A stretch of DNA of 64,000 nt from Bisbaumannia sp015645095 (GCA_036871055.1 CP141893.1:62001-126000), one strand, 5' to 3'; counted from the stretch's first letter, positions 34,694-43,919 are shown. Made by a program: numbers and translations. Notes: generated from the sequence alone by a model not told the origin.

Positions 34694-34705
34694 GCGGAGC
34701 TACCC

Positions 34706-35263
34706 ATGCAGACCCTGGCGACCCGCGCCGCGCGGCTCGGTCTGGTGATGCAGCGAGGCCTGGAGGGGGTGGCGGGCGCCACCCTCTTCGCCCTGATGCT
34801 GCTGACCACCGCCGATGTCACCGGCCGCTACTTCTTCAATAACCCCATCCTCGGCACCGTGGAGCTGACCCAGCTGATGCTGGCGGCGGTGGTCTTCCTG
34901 TCGCTGCCGGTGGTGTGCTGGCGGGAGGCGCATATCAGCGTCGACCTGCTCGATGCGGTCTTCCCCAGGGGCCTGATCTGGTTCCGCCAGCTGGTGGTCA
35001 ATGGCGTCTGTTGCGCGGCCCTGTGGGTGATGACCCGGCGGGTCTGGGCGCTGGGCGAGCGGGCCTTCGCCTGGGGCGACGTCACCGAGTTCCTGCGGCT
35101 GCCGCTCGGCTACCTGATTTACCTGATGGCGCTGATGCTGGGCCTCTCGGCGCTGCTGCTGGCCCTGCGCGCCCTGGGCTACCTGCTCGAGGGGCTCAGG
35201 GTGATCGAGCGCGGCGGGCCGCTCAGCCCCGAGCGCGAGACGCCCCCGGAGGACAAGGCATGA
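34706..35263 (+). CDS. TRAP transporter small permease (DctQ-type)
   Basis: A 185-residue inner-membrane protein with four hydrophobic segments, as expected for DctQ subunits. The stretch LTTADVTGRYFFNNPILGTVELTQ around residues 35-58 is the family hallmark (R-Y-x-FN, then E-L). It joins the binding protein and the large permease as a sodium-driven TRAP importer. The stop overlaps the DctM start (ATGA), so the two are translated in step. Confidence 0.92.
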   Translation: MQTLATRAARLGLVMQRGLEGVAGATLFALMLLTTADVTGRYFFNNPILGTVELTQLMLAAVVFLSLPVVCWREAHISVDLLDAVFPRGLIWFRQLVVNGVCCAALWVMTRRVWALGERAFAWGDVTEFLRLPLGYLIYLMALMLGLSALLLALRALGYLLEGLRVIERGGPLSPERETPPEDKA

Positions 35264-36555
35264 TCGAGGCACTCTACGGTTTCGCGGCGCTGCTGCTGCT
35301 GGTCTTTTTGCGCCTGCCGCTGGCCTTCGCCATGGGCATCGTCGGCTTCCTGGGCTTCTACTACCTGACCGGTAACTGGAACGCCGCCGAGGCGATGGCC
35401 GCCCGGCGGGTGGTGGATACCGCCATGGACTACGGCCTGTCGGTGATCCCGCTGTTTATCCTGATGGGCAACTTCGTCTCCCATGCGGGGCTCTCGGATG
35501 CCCTGTTCCGGGCCTCCAACGGCTTCCTGGGGCACCGCAAGGGCGGTCAGGCGATGGCCACCATCGTCGCCTGCGGCGGCTTCAGTGCCATCTGCGGCTC
35601 GAGCCTGGCCACCGCCGCCACCATGGGGCGGGTGGCCATGCCGCAGATGCGCAAATACGGTTACCACGACTCCCTGGCCTCGGCGTCGATCGCCGCCGGG
35701 GGCACCCTGGGGATCCTGATTCCGCCCAGCGTGATGCTGGTGATCTACGGCATTCTCACCGAGACCAGCATCCGCGAGCTGTTCGCGGCGGGCTTTATCC
35801 CCGGGGTCCTCGGCATCGTGCTCTACCTGCTGGCGGTGAAGTGGGTGCTGTGGCGTGACCCCAGCGCCGGGCCGGCGGCGGAGCGGGTGCCCTGGGCGGA
35901 GCGCTTTGCCGCCCTGAAGAGCGTGGGTAGCACCCTGGCGCTCTTCGTGCTGGTGATCGGCGGCATCTACCTCGGCGTGTTCACCCCCACCGAGGCGGCG
36001 GGCATCGGCGCCATGGGCGCCTTCGTGATCGCCCTGCTGCGCCGGGCGCTGACGCCCCAGGTGGTGATGAACGTGCTGATGGACACGGTGCGCACCACGG
36101 CGATGCTCTTCGCGGTGGTGCTGACGGCGTTGATCTTCGCCAACTTCATCAACCGGGCGGGGTTGCCCAACGACCTGCTGGCCTTCGTCAACGGCCTCAA
36201 TGTGGCGCCCTTCGTGGTGATCCTGGTGATCCTGGCGATCTATGTGCTGCTGGGCTGCGTCTTCGAGAGCATGTCGATGATGCTGCTCACCGTGCCGGTG
36301 TTCTTCCCGGTGGTGGCGGGGCTGGGCTTCGATCTGGTGTGGTTCGGCATCCTGGTGGTGATCGTCATCGAGATCAGCCTGATCACGCCGCCGGTGGGAA
36401 TGAACGTCTTCGTGTTGCGGGCGGTGTTGCCGGACGTCTCCACGGGGACCATCTTCCGCGGGGTGACGCCCTTCTGGTTCGCCGGCATGGCACGGGCGCT
36501 GCTGGTGCTGGTATTCCCGGGGATCGTGCTCTTCCTGCCGCAACTACTCTACTAG
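35260..36555 (+). CDS. TRAP transporter large permease (DctM-type)
   Basis: A 431-residue, strongly hydrophobic protein with about a dozen membrane segments, the transport channel of the TRAP system. Family motifs include LFILMGNFVSHAGLSDALF, GFSAICGSSLATAATMG and IAAGGTLGILIPPSVMLVIY. Starts at the ATG overlapping the DctQ stop; the frame is open upstream to 34915 inside dctQ and that extension is rejected. Transcription ends at the strong hairpin 36581-36612. The substrate is unknown; its place next to ureide genes suggests a carboxylate from that pathway or from aromatic breakdown. Confidence 0.93.
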   Translation: MIEALYGFAALLLLVFLRLPLAFAMGIVGFLGFYYLTGNWNAAEAMAARRVVDTAMDYGLSVIPLFILMGNFVSHAGLSDALFRASNGFLGHRKGGQAMATIVACGGFSAICGSSLATAATMGRVAMPQMRKYGYHDSLASASIAAGGTLGILIPPSVMLVIYGILTETSIRELFAAGFIPGVLGIVLYLLAVKWVLWRDPSAGPAAERVPWAERFAALKSVGSTLALFVLVIGGIYLGVFTPTEAAGIGAMGAFVIALLRRALTPQVVMNVLMDTVRTTAMLFAVVLTALIFANFINRAGLPNDLLAFVNGLNVAPFVVILVILAIYVLLGCVFESMSMMLLTVPVFFPVVAGLGFDLVWFGILVVIVIEISLITPPVGMNVFVLRAVLPDVSTGTIFRGVTPFWFAGMARALLVLVFPGIVLFLPQLLY

Positions 36556-36580
36556 CCGCTCTCCCGAAACCTAGACGGCA

Positions 36581-36612
36581 AAAAGGCCGACCCTCGAGAG
36601 GGTCGGCCTTTT
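36581..36612. terminator. Bidirectional terminator between dctM and iclR-type gene
   Basis: AAAAGGCCGACCCTC and GAGGGTCGGCCTTTT pair over 15 bp around a two-base centre. T-runs exist on both strands, so it can end both convergent transcripts. Confidence 0.92.
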
Positions 36613-36629
36613 GGTTGGAGGGGCCGGAG

Positions 36630-37463
36630 TTAAAACGCCTCGGGGCTGGGCTGCTTGCCGCCAATTTGCGCGGTAATCTCCCGCGCCGCGCGGCTGACCA
36701 GGCCGCCGAGCTCCGCCAGGCGCGATTCGGGAATCCGCGCCACCGGGCCGGAGACCGAGATGCCGGCCAGGGCATTGCCCTGTTCGTCGTGGATGGTGGC
36801 CGCCACGCAGTGCAGGCCCACCGCGTGCTCTTCCCGATCGCAGGCGTAGCCCTGGCGACGAATCTCGGCCAGGGCCTCGCGCAGCCGCGCCGGGGTATCG
36901 ATGGTGCTGGCGGTGACCCGGGGCAGGCCGCGGGCCTGGAGGATGCGCTCCACTTCCTTGTCCGGCAGCCAGGCCAGCAGGGCCTTGCCGACGCCGGAGG
37001 CGTGCATGGGCGCCCGGGAGCCGAGGCGGGTGATCATGCGCATCATCTGCGGTGACTCGCTCTGGGCCAGGAAGACCGCCATGCCGTCGTCGCGGATGCC
37101 CAGGTTGGCGGACTCGCCGCTCTCCTCGGTGAGGCGGCGCAGGAAGGGGCGGGCGGTGGCCACGAAGTCGCGGGCCTCCAGGAAGGTGTTGCCGATCTGG
37201 AAGGTCTTGACCCCCACCTTCCACAGCCCCAGCTCGGTGTCCTGGGTGATAAAGCCCTGCTGATGCAGGGCCTGGAGCAGCCGGTGGGTGGTGGAGGGGG
37301 CCAGGCCGACGATCTGGGCGATGTCGGACAGCGCCAGGCCCATGGGGGCGGCGGCCAGCCCCTCGAGGATATTGAGGCCGCGCACCAGCGACTGGCTGTG
37401 TCCGCCGCTGCTCTTGCCGCTTCCGGCCGGCCGTCCCACCGTCTTGCGTTTGCTCTCGGTCAC
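36630..37463 (-). CDS. IclR-family regulator, AllR-like
   Basis: A 277-residue regulator with an N-terminal winged helix (LSDIAQIVGLAPSTTHRLLQ, about residues 50-69) and a C-terminal IclR effector domain with the landmarks RLGSRAPMHASGVGKALLAW and EEHAVGLHCVAATI. AllR in enterobacteria is an IclR-type repressor of allantoin and glyoxylate genes that responds to glyoxylate, and the neighbouring pathway supports that here. The start is GTG 37463, with GGAG eight bases upstream; a TTG at 37484 has no site. A GGAAA-N5-TTCC box 70 nt upstream suggests autoregulation. Confidence 0.85.
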   Translation of the reverse strand: MTESKRKTVGRPAGSGKSSGGHSQSLVRGLNILEGLAAAPMGLALSDIAQIVGLAPSTTHRLLQALHQQGFITQDTELGLWKVGVKTFQIGNTFLEARDFVATARPFLRRLTEESGESANLGIRDDGMAVFLAQSESPQMMRMITRLGSRAPMHASGVGKALLAWLPDKEVERILQARGLPRVTASTIDTPARLREALAEIRRQGYACDREEHAVGLHCVAATIHDEQGNALAGISVSGPVARIPESRLAELGGLVSRAAREITAQIGGKQPSPEAF

Positions 37464-37532
37464 GCCTCGTTCTCCGTCACCCAACTGCGATGGCGCCTAG
37501 GATACACCCTCGGCGCCGCTCTGTCGTGGTAA

Positions 37533-37547
37533 CGGAAACCCCTTCCA
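37533..37547. promoter_or_regulatory. Weak IclR-type box upstream of the iclR gene
   Basis: CGGAAACCCCTTCCA keeps the outer GGAAA and TTCCA arms and 15-bp length of the E. coli IclR consensus (TGGAAATNATTTCCA), with about four mismatches in the centre and first base. Placed 70-84 nt before the start codon. Confidence 0.4.
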
Positions 37548-37574
37548 CTAAACCTCGCGAGCGGCGCCATCGCC

Positions 37575-38105
37575 TCACTGCTGCTCGGCGCGGGCCTGGA
37601 GGCGGAAGAGGGCGATGCGGTTGATCTGTTCTACCACGGTGCGGCGCTCTTCTTCGGCACTGTTCTCCAGGCGCTCCTCGAAGGCGGCGAGGATCAGGTG
37701 GCGGTTGCTGCCCTTGACGGCCATCACGAAGGGGAAGCCGAAGCGCTCCTTGTAGGCGTTGTTGAGACGCTCGAAGCGGGCCAGCTCCTCGGGGGTGCAC
37801 TGGTCGAGGCCGGCACCGGCCTGCTCGCTGGTGGAGTCGTCGGTGAGCTCGCCGGCCAGGGCCGCCTTGCCGGCCAGGTCCGGGTGGGCGCGCACCACTT
37901 CCAGCTGACGCTCGGGGCTGGCCTCGTCGAGCACCTTGCCCATGGCCGCGGCCAGGCCCTCGGGGGTGTCCTGCTCGGCGCCGAGGCCGGCCTCCCAGGT
38001 CAGTTCGGCGACCCAGGGGGAGTGCTCGTAGATCTCGCCGAACTGGGCCACGAAGGTGGCGCGGTCCATGCTGCTGGGGCGGGGGTGCAGGGTCTTGTCG
38101 CTCAT
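37575..38105 (-). CDS. uraD: OHCU decarboxylase
   Basis: A 176-residue enzyme that decarboxylates 2-oxo-4-hydroxy-4-carboxy-5-ureidoimidazoline to S-allantoin, the third step of urate breakdown. Landmarks: FGEIYEHSPWVAE, VRAHPDLAGKAALAGELTDD with the catalytic histidine, and NNAYKERFGFPFVMAVKG. AAGGAG lies upstream of the ATG at 38105. It is divergent from uraH with a 200-nt shared promoter region that holds a TGTATACA box. In the same direction as the IclR gene, 111 nt away. Confidence 0.93.
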   Translation of the reverse strand: MSDKTLHPRPSSMDRATFVAQFGEIYEHSPWVAELTWEAGLGAEQDTPEGLAAAMGKVLDEASPERQLEVVRAHPDLAGKAALAGELTDDSTSEQAGAGLDQCTPEELARFERLNNAYKERFGFPFVMAVKGSNRHLILAAFEERLENSAEEERRTVVEQINRIALFRLQARAEQQ

Positions 38106-38151
38106 TGTTTTCTCCTTGGGAGGCAGAGGGCCCATGATACGCTACATCTAC

Positions 38152-38159
38152 TGTATACA
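38152..38159. promoter_or_regulatory. GTATAC-type box between uraD and uraH
   Basis: TGTATACA with flanking C and AAA, one of a series of such palindromes in this cluster's promoters (see 44704-44717 and 45008-45019). It lies 47 nt upstream of the uraD start codon. Confidence 0.5.
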
Positions 38160-38305
38160 AAAACTCTTTGAAATGTACTCCATTTGAGGCTAAAACTGTA
38201 ACCATAGAGTTTGGGCCGGTTTCCGGCGAGGGCACGCTTGCCGAGCCTCGGCCTTTTCCTTACCCGCGCCGCCCCGCGGTGCCATGACGACAACAGGAGA
38301 GACAC

Positions 38306-38659
38306 ATGGGACGCGTAACCACTCACGTCTTGGACTCTGCCAAGGGCCGGCCGGGCCACGGTATTCGCATCGAGGTCTTCCGCATCGAAGGCGACGAACG
38401 GGTGCGTATCGGCGAGGCCGTGACCAACGACGATGGCCGCTGCGATGCCCCCATCCTCGAGGGCGATGCCCTAACCGTGGGCGAATATGAGCTGCTTTTC
38501 CATGCCGGTGACTACCTGGACCGCGAAGGCGTGGCCGGTCCCAAGCCGCGCTTCCTGGACCGCATTCCGCTGCGCTTCGGCGTCGCCAACGCGGACGAGC
38601 ACTACCATGTGCCGCTGCTGCTGGCGCCCTACAGCTTCTCCACCTACCGGGGCAGCTGA
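38306..38659 (+). CDS. uraH: 5-Hydroxyisourate hydrolase
   Basis: A 117-residue transthyretin-like enzyme that hydrolyses 5-hydroxyisourate to OHCU. Both hallmarks are present: the N-terminal THVLDSAKGRPGHG and the C-terminal tetrapeptide YRGS. Catalytic histidines are seen near the N-terminus and in DEHYHVPLLLAPY. The ATG at 38306 follows AGGAGAG. It is followed by puuD 57 nt later, giving a urate-to-OHCU transcript. Confidence 0.96.
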   Translation: MGRVTTHVLDSAKGRPGHGIRIEVFRIEGDERVRIGEAVTNDDGRCDAPILEGDALTVGEYELLFHAGDYLDREGVAGPKPRFLDRIPLRFGVANADEHYHVPLLLAPYSFSTYRGS

Positions 38660-38716
38660 TCCCGGTCGGTTCCCCTGAAACGACTCACAACAACCGTACA
38701 AAGCGAGCGCTGAGTT

Positions 38717-39919
38717 ATGGACGCGTACCTCCTCGAATTTGCCAATATGCTGCTGCGATGGCTCCACGTCATCGCGGCGATCGCCTGGATCGGTGAATCG
38801 ATCTACTTCGTGATGCTGGATAACGGGCTGAAGACGCCCAAGGACGAGGCCTGCCGCAAGAAAGGCGTGTTCGGCGAGATGTGGGCCGTGCATGGCGGCG
38901 GCTTCTATCACAACCAGAAGTACGCTACGAGCCCGGAAAAGCTCCCCGACGACCTGCACTGGTCGTTCTGGAAGTCCTATACCACCTGGCTGTCGGGCTT
39001 CGCGCTCTTCGCCCTGCTCTACATGGCCAATCCCAGCTTCTACCTGGTCAATCCCAACAGTCCCTGGGAGTGGGCCGCCAACATGACCGGCTGGCAGGCC
39101 AATGTCATGGCACTGGTCTTCCTGCTCGGCGGCTGGGTGGTCTACAACGAGCTGTGCAAGCGCATCAGCCCCAACATGGAACGTGACGGCGTGCTGAGTA
39201 TCGCCGTGGCGGTGATGATGGTGGTGGTCGCCTACCTGAGCGTGCATATCTTCTCCGGTCGCGCCGCCTTCCTGCTGACCGGGGCGGTGATGGCCACCGC
39301 CATGTCCGCCAACGTCTTCTTCTGGATCATCCCCGGCCAGCGCCGCATGGTGAAGGCGCTCAAGGCCGGCGAGACCCCGAACCCCATCGACGGCAAGCGC
39401 GGCAAGCAGCGCTCGGTGCATAACACCTACTTCACCCTGCCCGTCGTGCTGCTGATGATCAGCAACCACTACTCCTTCCTCTACGCCCATGAGCTGGCTT
39501 GGGTGCTGATGGTGCTGTTCATCTTCGCCGGTGCCCTGATTCGCCAGTTCTTCGTGCTGATGCACTCCGGCCAGATCAAGCCGGCCTACCCGGCGGCGGG
39601 GGTGGTGCTGATCCTGATCAGCATCTGGATCGGTGCCCCGGCCAGCAGTCCGGCCGGTGAGGTGGTCGAGGGCGAAGGGCCCGCCATCGAGGAAGTGGCC
39701 GCGATCATCAATGATCGCTGCGTGACCTGCCACTCCCGGGAGCCGAGCCATCCCAGCTTCGCCGCCGCCCCGGCCGGGGTCGCCTATGACAGCGAAACCA
39801 GCATCCTCAATGGTGCGGCGCAGATTCGCCAGGTCGTGGCCAGCAACTACATGCCGCTGGGCAACATGACCCAGATGACCGACGAGGAGCGCGAGGTGAT
39901 CGCCGCCTGGCGCGACTGA
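38717..39919 (+). CDS. puuD: Urate hydroxylase PuuD, cytochrome c-fused membrane enzyme
   Basis: A 400-residue membrane enzyme that oxidises urate to 5-hydroxyisourate and passes electrons to the respiratory chain. The N-terminal ~315 residues have about eight or nine membrane segments (LRWLHVIAAIAWIGESIYFV first, with conserved histidines). The C-terminal domain is a class I cytochrome c with CVTCH at residues 335-339 and likely axial methionine M379 in NYMPLGNM. It replaces soluble uricase, and no uricase gene is in the window. Encoded directly after uraH, which uses its product. Confidence 0.95.
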   Translation: MDAYLLEFANMLLRWLHVIAAIAWIGESIYFVMLDNGLKTPKDEACRKKGVFGEMWAVHGGGFYHNQKYATSPEKLPDDLHWSFWKSYTTWLSGFALFALLYMANPSFYLVNPNSPWEWAANMTGWQANVMALVFLLGGWVVYNELCKRISPNMERDGVLSIAVAVMMVVVAYLSVHIFSGRAAFLLTGAVMATAMSANVFFWIIPGQRRMVKALKAGETPNPIDGKRGKQRSVHNTYFTLPVVLLMISNHYSFLYAHELAWVLMVLFIFAGALIRQFFVLMHSGQIKPAYPAAGVVLILISIWIGAPASSPAGEVVEGEGPAIEEVAAIINDRCVTCHSREPSHPSFAAAPAGVAYDSETSILNGAAQIRQVVASNYMPLGNMTQMTDEEREVIAAWRD

Positions 39920-40013
39920 GCGAGCCCGGCGCAAGGAAGCTTGCGCCTCTCATCGCAAGAGCAAGACGGTGGCCCGCCCCTGGCGGGCCCTGTCGTCTCT
40001 GGGCAACGAAAGC

Positions 40014-40021
40014 GTATACAA
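40014..40021. promoter_or_regulatory. GTATAC-type box upstream of the GntR gene
   Basis: GTATACAA (within CGTATACAAT) about 45 nt before the regulator's ATG. It is a near match to the palindromes elsewhere in the cluster and a candidate autoregulatory site. Confidence 0.5.
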
Positions 40022-40062
40022 TGGCCTGGATGATGGGCAGTCGATCTGGAGAGTTGCCGACC

Positions 40063-40797
40063 ATGACGGAACACAAACCGATGCCGGCCGCGGAGCGCCC
40101 CAAGCGGCGCCTGGGCAAGAACGGCGATGGTGCCGAGCGCCACGATGCCATCTATCGTCATATCAGCGATGCCATCATCGAGCACCGCCTCAAGCCTGGT
40201 GCCAGGCTGCGCGAGGACGCCCTGGCCGAGGTATTCGGCGTCAGCCGCACCGGCATCCGCAAGATCCTCCAGCGCCTGGCCCTGGAACAACTGGTGACCC
40301 TGACCCCGCGGCGCGGGGCCAGCGTGACCCGGCCCACCGCCGACGAGGCCAAGGACGTCTTCGATGCCCGGCAGATGGTGGAGTGCGGCCTGATGCCCGA
40401 GGTGGCGCGGCGCATCACCGCCGCCGACCTGCGTGGCCTGCGCGACATGGCCCGCCGGGAACGCGAGGCGCTGCGCGCCGGTGAACAGAGTGCGGCCATC
40501 AAGCTCTCCGCGGCCTTTCACGAGCGCCTGGCGCGGCTCTCCGGCAACGCCACCCTGGCCGAGTTCGTCGGCCGTCTCTGCTCGCGTTCCTCGCTGATCC
40601 TGGCGGTCTATGGCAACACCGGCCACCTGGGGTGCGAGTCCCACGATCATGATGACCTGATTCGCTTCCTGGAGGAGGGCAACGGCGAGCGCGCCGCGGC
40701 CTTTATGAGTCGTCATCTCAAGGCCATCGAAGCCTCCCTGTCGATCACCGAGGCGGAGGAGGAGGCGCCCGATCTGCACCAGATCTTCTCCGGCTAA
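40063..40797 (+). CDS. GntR/FadR-family regulator of the ureide genes
   Basis: A 244-residue regulator with an N-terminal winged helix (LREDALAEVFGVSRTGIRKI, then RRGASVTRPT) and a C-terminal FCD domain with metal-site residues such as FHERLARLSGN and SHDHDDL. It sits between puuD and the permease genes. A GTATAC-type palindrome lies just upstream of it and others precede most ureide genes, the sort of site FCD-type GntR proteins (for example UxuR/ExuR) bind, so it is the prime candidate regulator. ATG at 40063 is taken; a GGAG is about eleven bases away, which is slightly long. Confidence 0.85.
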   Translation: MTEHKPMPAAERPKRRLGKNGDGAERHDAIYRHISDAIIEHRLKPGARLREDALAEVFGVSRTGIRKILQRLALEQLVTLTPRRGASVTRPTADEAKDVFDARQMVECGLMPEVARRITAADLRGLRDMARREREALRAGEQSAAIKLSAAFHERLARLSGNATLAEFVGRLCSRSSLILAVYGNTGHLGCESHDHDDLIRFLEEGNGERAAAFMSRHLKAIEASLSITEAEEEAPDLHQIFSG

Positions 40798-40812
40798 GGC
40801 CGCGTTATCTTC

Positions 40813-40856
40813 AACGACACGGGCCCCGGGCAGCATTGCCCGGGGCCCGTGTCGTT
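40813..40856. terminator. 20-bp perfect hairpin between convergent genes
   Basis: AACGACACGGGCCCCGGGCA pairs completely with its complement around GCAT. It lies between the convergent GntR and permease genes and probably ends both transcripts, although T-runs are short. Confidence 0.8.
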
Positions 40857-40870
40857 GCGGGGTGGTGGAA

Positions 40871-42328
40871 TCAGGCGCCGGCAAGGGCCGGGGCGACCCG
40901 GAACTGACGCATCAGGCCATAGTAGAAGAGCCCGCCGAGGGCGGCGCCCATCAGCCAGCCATAGCCATTGAGGTCACTGAGTGCCGGCACGATCACGGTG
41001 GAGATCGAGAACAGGGCCGCGCCGCCGAAGGCGAGCAGGGCGCGCTTGTTCCAGCCCTTGAGGTAGTAGTAGGTGGTGCCCTCCTTGGAGGAGAAGAGGT
41101 CCTGCATGTTCAGGTGCTGGCGCTTGATCAGGTAGTAGTCCACCACGATGATCCCGTAGAAGGGGGCGACGATGGCGCCGAGGGCGTTGACGAAGCCCGG
41201 CACGCCGATCTGGCTGATCACCGAGACCCACAGCGCCCCCACGAAGAAGGCCACCCCGGCGGTGATCAGGCCACCCACCTTGAAGCTGATCTTGCTGGGG
41301 AAGAGGTTGGCCAGGTCATAGGCCGGCGGGATGAAGTTGGCCACCAGGTTGATGCCCACGGTGGCGGCGAAGAAGGTCAGGGCGGCGACGATGGTCAGCG
41401 GCAGGGAGTCGACCCGCTCGACGATATCCGCCGGGTTGGTCAGGGCCTCGCCGAACAGCACCAGGGTGCCGGCGGTGATGATCAGGGCGATGAAGGAGAA
41501 GAAGGCCACGTTCAGCGGCAGACCCAGCAGGTTGCCGAGCTTCATCTGGCGCTCGCTCTTCACGAAGCGGGTGAAGTCACCGAAGTTGATCACCACCGCG
41601 GCGAAGTAGGCCACCATGGTGCCGACGATGGCCAGGAAGGCCGCCAGGGCACTGCCACTGCGCTCGCCATCGGCGCTGAAGATGGTGCCCACCGCGGGCA
41701 GCAGGTCGCTGCCGGCCTGGTACCAGACCACGATCATCAGCACCACCATCACCACATAGACCAGCGGGCCGGCCCAGTTGAGGAAGTGCTTGATGCGCTC
41801 GATGCCCTGCCAGAAGATCGCGATCTGGAACAGCCAGACGATCACGAAGGCCAGCCAGGCGACCCCGGAGAGGCCCAGGAAGGTGCCGCCGTTGCCGGCA
41901 CCGAACAGCGCCACCAGCAGCAGGGCCACCGCGGTGGAGGCGAAGTAGGTCTGCACCCCGTACCAGAAGATGCCGATGATGGCGCGCAGCATGGCCGGCA
42001 GGTTGGCGCCGCGTACCCCCATGCTGGCGCGCACCATGACCGGGAAGGGGATGCCGTACTTGACGCTGGGCTTGCCGGTCAGGTTGACCAGGAACATCAC
42101 GATCACCCCGGCCAGGATGATCGCCGCCATCACCGCCCAGCCATTCAGCCCATAGGCGAGGAACAGCGAGGCCGCCAGGGTGTAGCCGAACAGGCTCTGG
42201 ATGTCGTTGGACCACACATTGAAGATCTCGAAGGCGCCCCAGTTGCGATCCTTGTGCTTGAGTGGAGCCAGATCCTCGTTATAGAGGGTCGGGTCGATCG
42301 TCTGGATATCCAGATCGCTCTCTTTCAT
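40871..42328 (-). CDS. NCS1-family nucleobase/allantoin permease
   Basis: A 485-residue permease with about twelve membrane segments. NCS1 landmarks: NEDLAPLKHKDRNWGAFEIF at the start, GIPFPVMVRASMGVRGANLP in helix 3 and VNFIPPAYDLANLFPSKISF-like sequence in the second half. NCS1 members carry cytosine, uracil, allantoin or hydantoins with a cation. The cluster suggests urate-derived ureides or nucleobases. The start is ambiguous: ATG 42328 (MKESD, chosen) or ATG 42340; neither has a strong ribosome site. It follows the second NCS1 gene by about 70 nt. Confidence 0.86.
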   Translation of the reverse strand: MKESDLDIQTIDPTLYNEDLAPLKHKDRNWGAFEIFNVWSNDIQSLFGYTLAASLFLAYGLNGWAVMAAIILAGVIVMFLVNLTGKPSVKYGIPFPVMVRASMGVRGANLPAMLRAIIGIFWYGVQTYFASTAVALLLVALFGAGNGGTFLGLSGVAWLAFVIVWLFQIAIFWQGIERIKHFLNWAGPLVYVVMVVLMIVVWYQAGSDLLPAVGTIFSADGERSGSALAAFLAIVGTMVAYFAAVVINFGDFTRFVKSERQMKLGNLLGLPLNVAFFSFIALIITAGTLVLFGEALTNPADIVERVDSLPLTIVAALTFFAATVGINLVANFIPPAYDLANLFPSKISFKVGGLITAGVAFFVGALWVSVISQIGVPGFVNALGAIVAPFYGIIVVDYYLIKRQHLNMQDLFSSKEGTTYYYLKGWNKRALLAFGGAALFSISTVIVPALSDLNGYGWLMGAALGGLFYYGLMRQFRVAPALAGA

Positions 42329-42398
42329 CGATGTCACCATTGTCGTTATTGGTGGGGGTGCCGCCCGGCGCTGGCCGGGCGGAAGTCGGGGAAGGCGT

Positions 42399-43787
42399 TT
42401 ACTGGCGGAAGCGCTGGCAGGGGGCCCAGTGCTGCATCAGCAGGTAGTAGGTGACGCCGGCGGGGATCAGGCTGGCGTACCAGGAGACCGCGGAGAAGGT
42501 CAGGGCGGCGGCGATGCCCACCAGGGTGGCGATCAGGGCCGCATAGTTGACGCCCCGGTAGGGCCCGGTCTCGTCATACAGCTTGGCCAGGTCGAGGGTG
42601 CGGCCGCGGATCAGGTAGTAGTCCACCACCAGTACCGCGAAGATCGGGCCGAGGAAGGCGGAGTAGGTCTGCACGAAGAGCTGCAGGCCGGCGGCGGAGT
42701 CGGGCTGCACCAGCTTCCAGGGGAAGGTGGCGAAGGCCAGCAGCCCCACGATCACGGTGGCCACCGGGAACTTCAGCTTGAACACGTCCATCAGCACATA
42801 GGTCGGCGGTACCACGTTGTTGAGCACGTTGGTGGTGACCTGAGCGAAGGCGATGAACAGCAGGGTGGTCATCAGCAGCGGGGTGTTGTCCACGGCGTTG
42901 GCGAACACCTGGATGGGATCGGCGGTACCGGTGGCCTCGGAGACCATGAAGCCGATCAGGCCCATGAAGAGGGTGCAGGGCAGGATCGACATGGCGTAGA
43001 TGGTGGTCAGGATGCCCGGGCCGGTGCCGTGCTTGTGCTCGCGAGCATAGTCGCTGACGTTGAGCATCATGGTGCTGTAGATGCCCAGGAAGAGCATGGT
43101 GGCGCCCCAGAAGGGCAGGCCCCAGGAGCCTTCCATGGTCAGCAGGTTGGCGGAGAGCTCGTCGCCGTAGCGCTGCACCGTGGCATAGAACATGTAGGTC
43201 AGCGAGGCGAGGATAAAGGCACTGCCGATGTTCTCCAGCCACTTGATGCCCTGGAAGCCCATCACCGACAGGCCGATCTGCAGGAACTGGAAGGTGATGA
43301 AGTAGAAGATCAGGTTGTCGAAACCGAACAGGGTCGCCGAGACCATGTTCAGGGCGCCGGCACCGATCCAGCTCTGGAAGCCGTACCAGACGATGGCCGG
43401 CACCGCCCGTACCAGGCCCGGCAGGCGGGTGCCGGCGAAGCCGAAGGCGCTGCGGGCCTGGACCATGAAGGGAATGCCGTACTTGTAGCCGGCGGCGCCA
43501 TTCAGCGCCAGGGCGATACCGATCACGAAGCAGCCGATGGCGATGGCCACCGTGGCCTGGATCAGGTTCAGGGTACCCACGACGCTGGAGCCCATGGCGA
43601 AGGTGCCGATGGAGACGCAGCCGCCGAACCAGGCCAGGAAGTAGGAGGCGCGCCCCATGATGCGGGTCTGCTGGGGCGCCAGGGATTCCTGGCCAGGGGC
43701 CTTGGTCTGGGAAGCGCTGCCCGGGATGGCCCCCGAAGGTGCCGCACTGACCTGTGGAGCCGTACCGTGGGGAGTGGGATCGGTCAT
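42399..43787 (-). CDS. NCS1-family permease, probable allantoin/ureide carrier
   Basis: A 462-residue permease of the same superfamily as the next gene but clearly divergent from it. Hydrophilic N-terminal tail of about 45 residues, then about twelve segments. Landmarks: GIPFMVQARSAFGFAGTRLP, IVWYGFQSWIGAGALNM, and NVVPPTYVLMDVFKLKFPV. GAGGAC precedes the ATG at 43787. It lies between a racemase-family gene and the other permease on one strand, so uptake of allantoin or hydantoin is likely (inference). Confidence 0.86.
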   Translation of the reverse strand: MTDPTPHGTAPQVSAAPSGAIPGSASQTKAPGQESLAPQQTRIMGRASYFLAWFGGCVSIGTFAMGSSVVGTLNLIQATVAIAIGCFVIGIALALNGAAGYKYGIPFMVQARSAFGFAGTRLPGLVRAVPAIVWYGFQSWIGAGALNMVSATLFGFDNLIFYFITFQFLQIGLSVMGFQGIKWLENIGSAFILASLTYMFYATVQRYGDELSANLLTMEGSWGLPFWGATMLFLGIYSTMMLNVSDYAREHKHGTGPGILTTIYAMSILPCTLFMGLIGFMVSEATGTADPIQVFANAVDNTPLLMTTLLFIAFAQVTTNVLNNVVPPTYVLMDVFKLKFPVATVIVGLLAFATFPWKLVQPDSAAGLQLFVQTYSAFLGPIFAVLVVDYYLIRGRTLDLAKLYDETGPYRGVNYAALIATLVGIAAALTFSAVSWYASLIPAGVTYYLLMQHWAPCQRFRQ

Positions 43788-43919
43788 GGTGGTGTCCTCG
43801 CAAGTGTCTGCTTGACTTGTGGTTATTGCCGGACAGTCGTCCGATGGTCGCTTGCGTCTGGCGTGCGCCTGGGGCGTCTTGTGGTTATGGGTGATGTGGC
43901 GTGACCGGAAGCGAGCCGG

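Noticed and set aside
38471..39934. 487-codon frame antisense to puuD
   Set aside because: His/Gly-rich shadow of a well-supported membrane enzyme gene.
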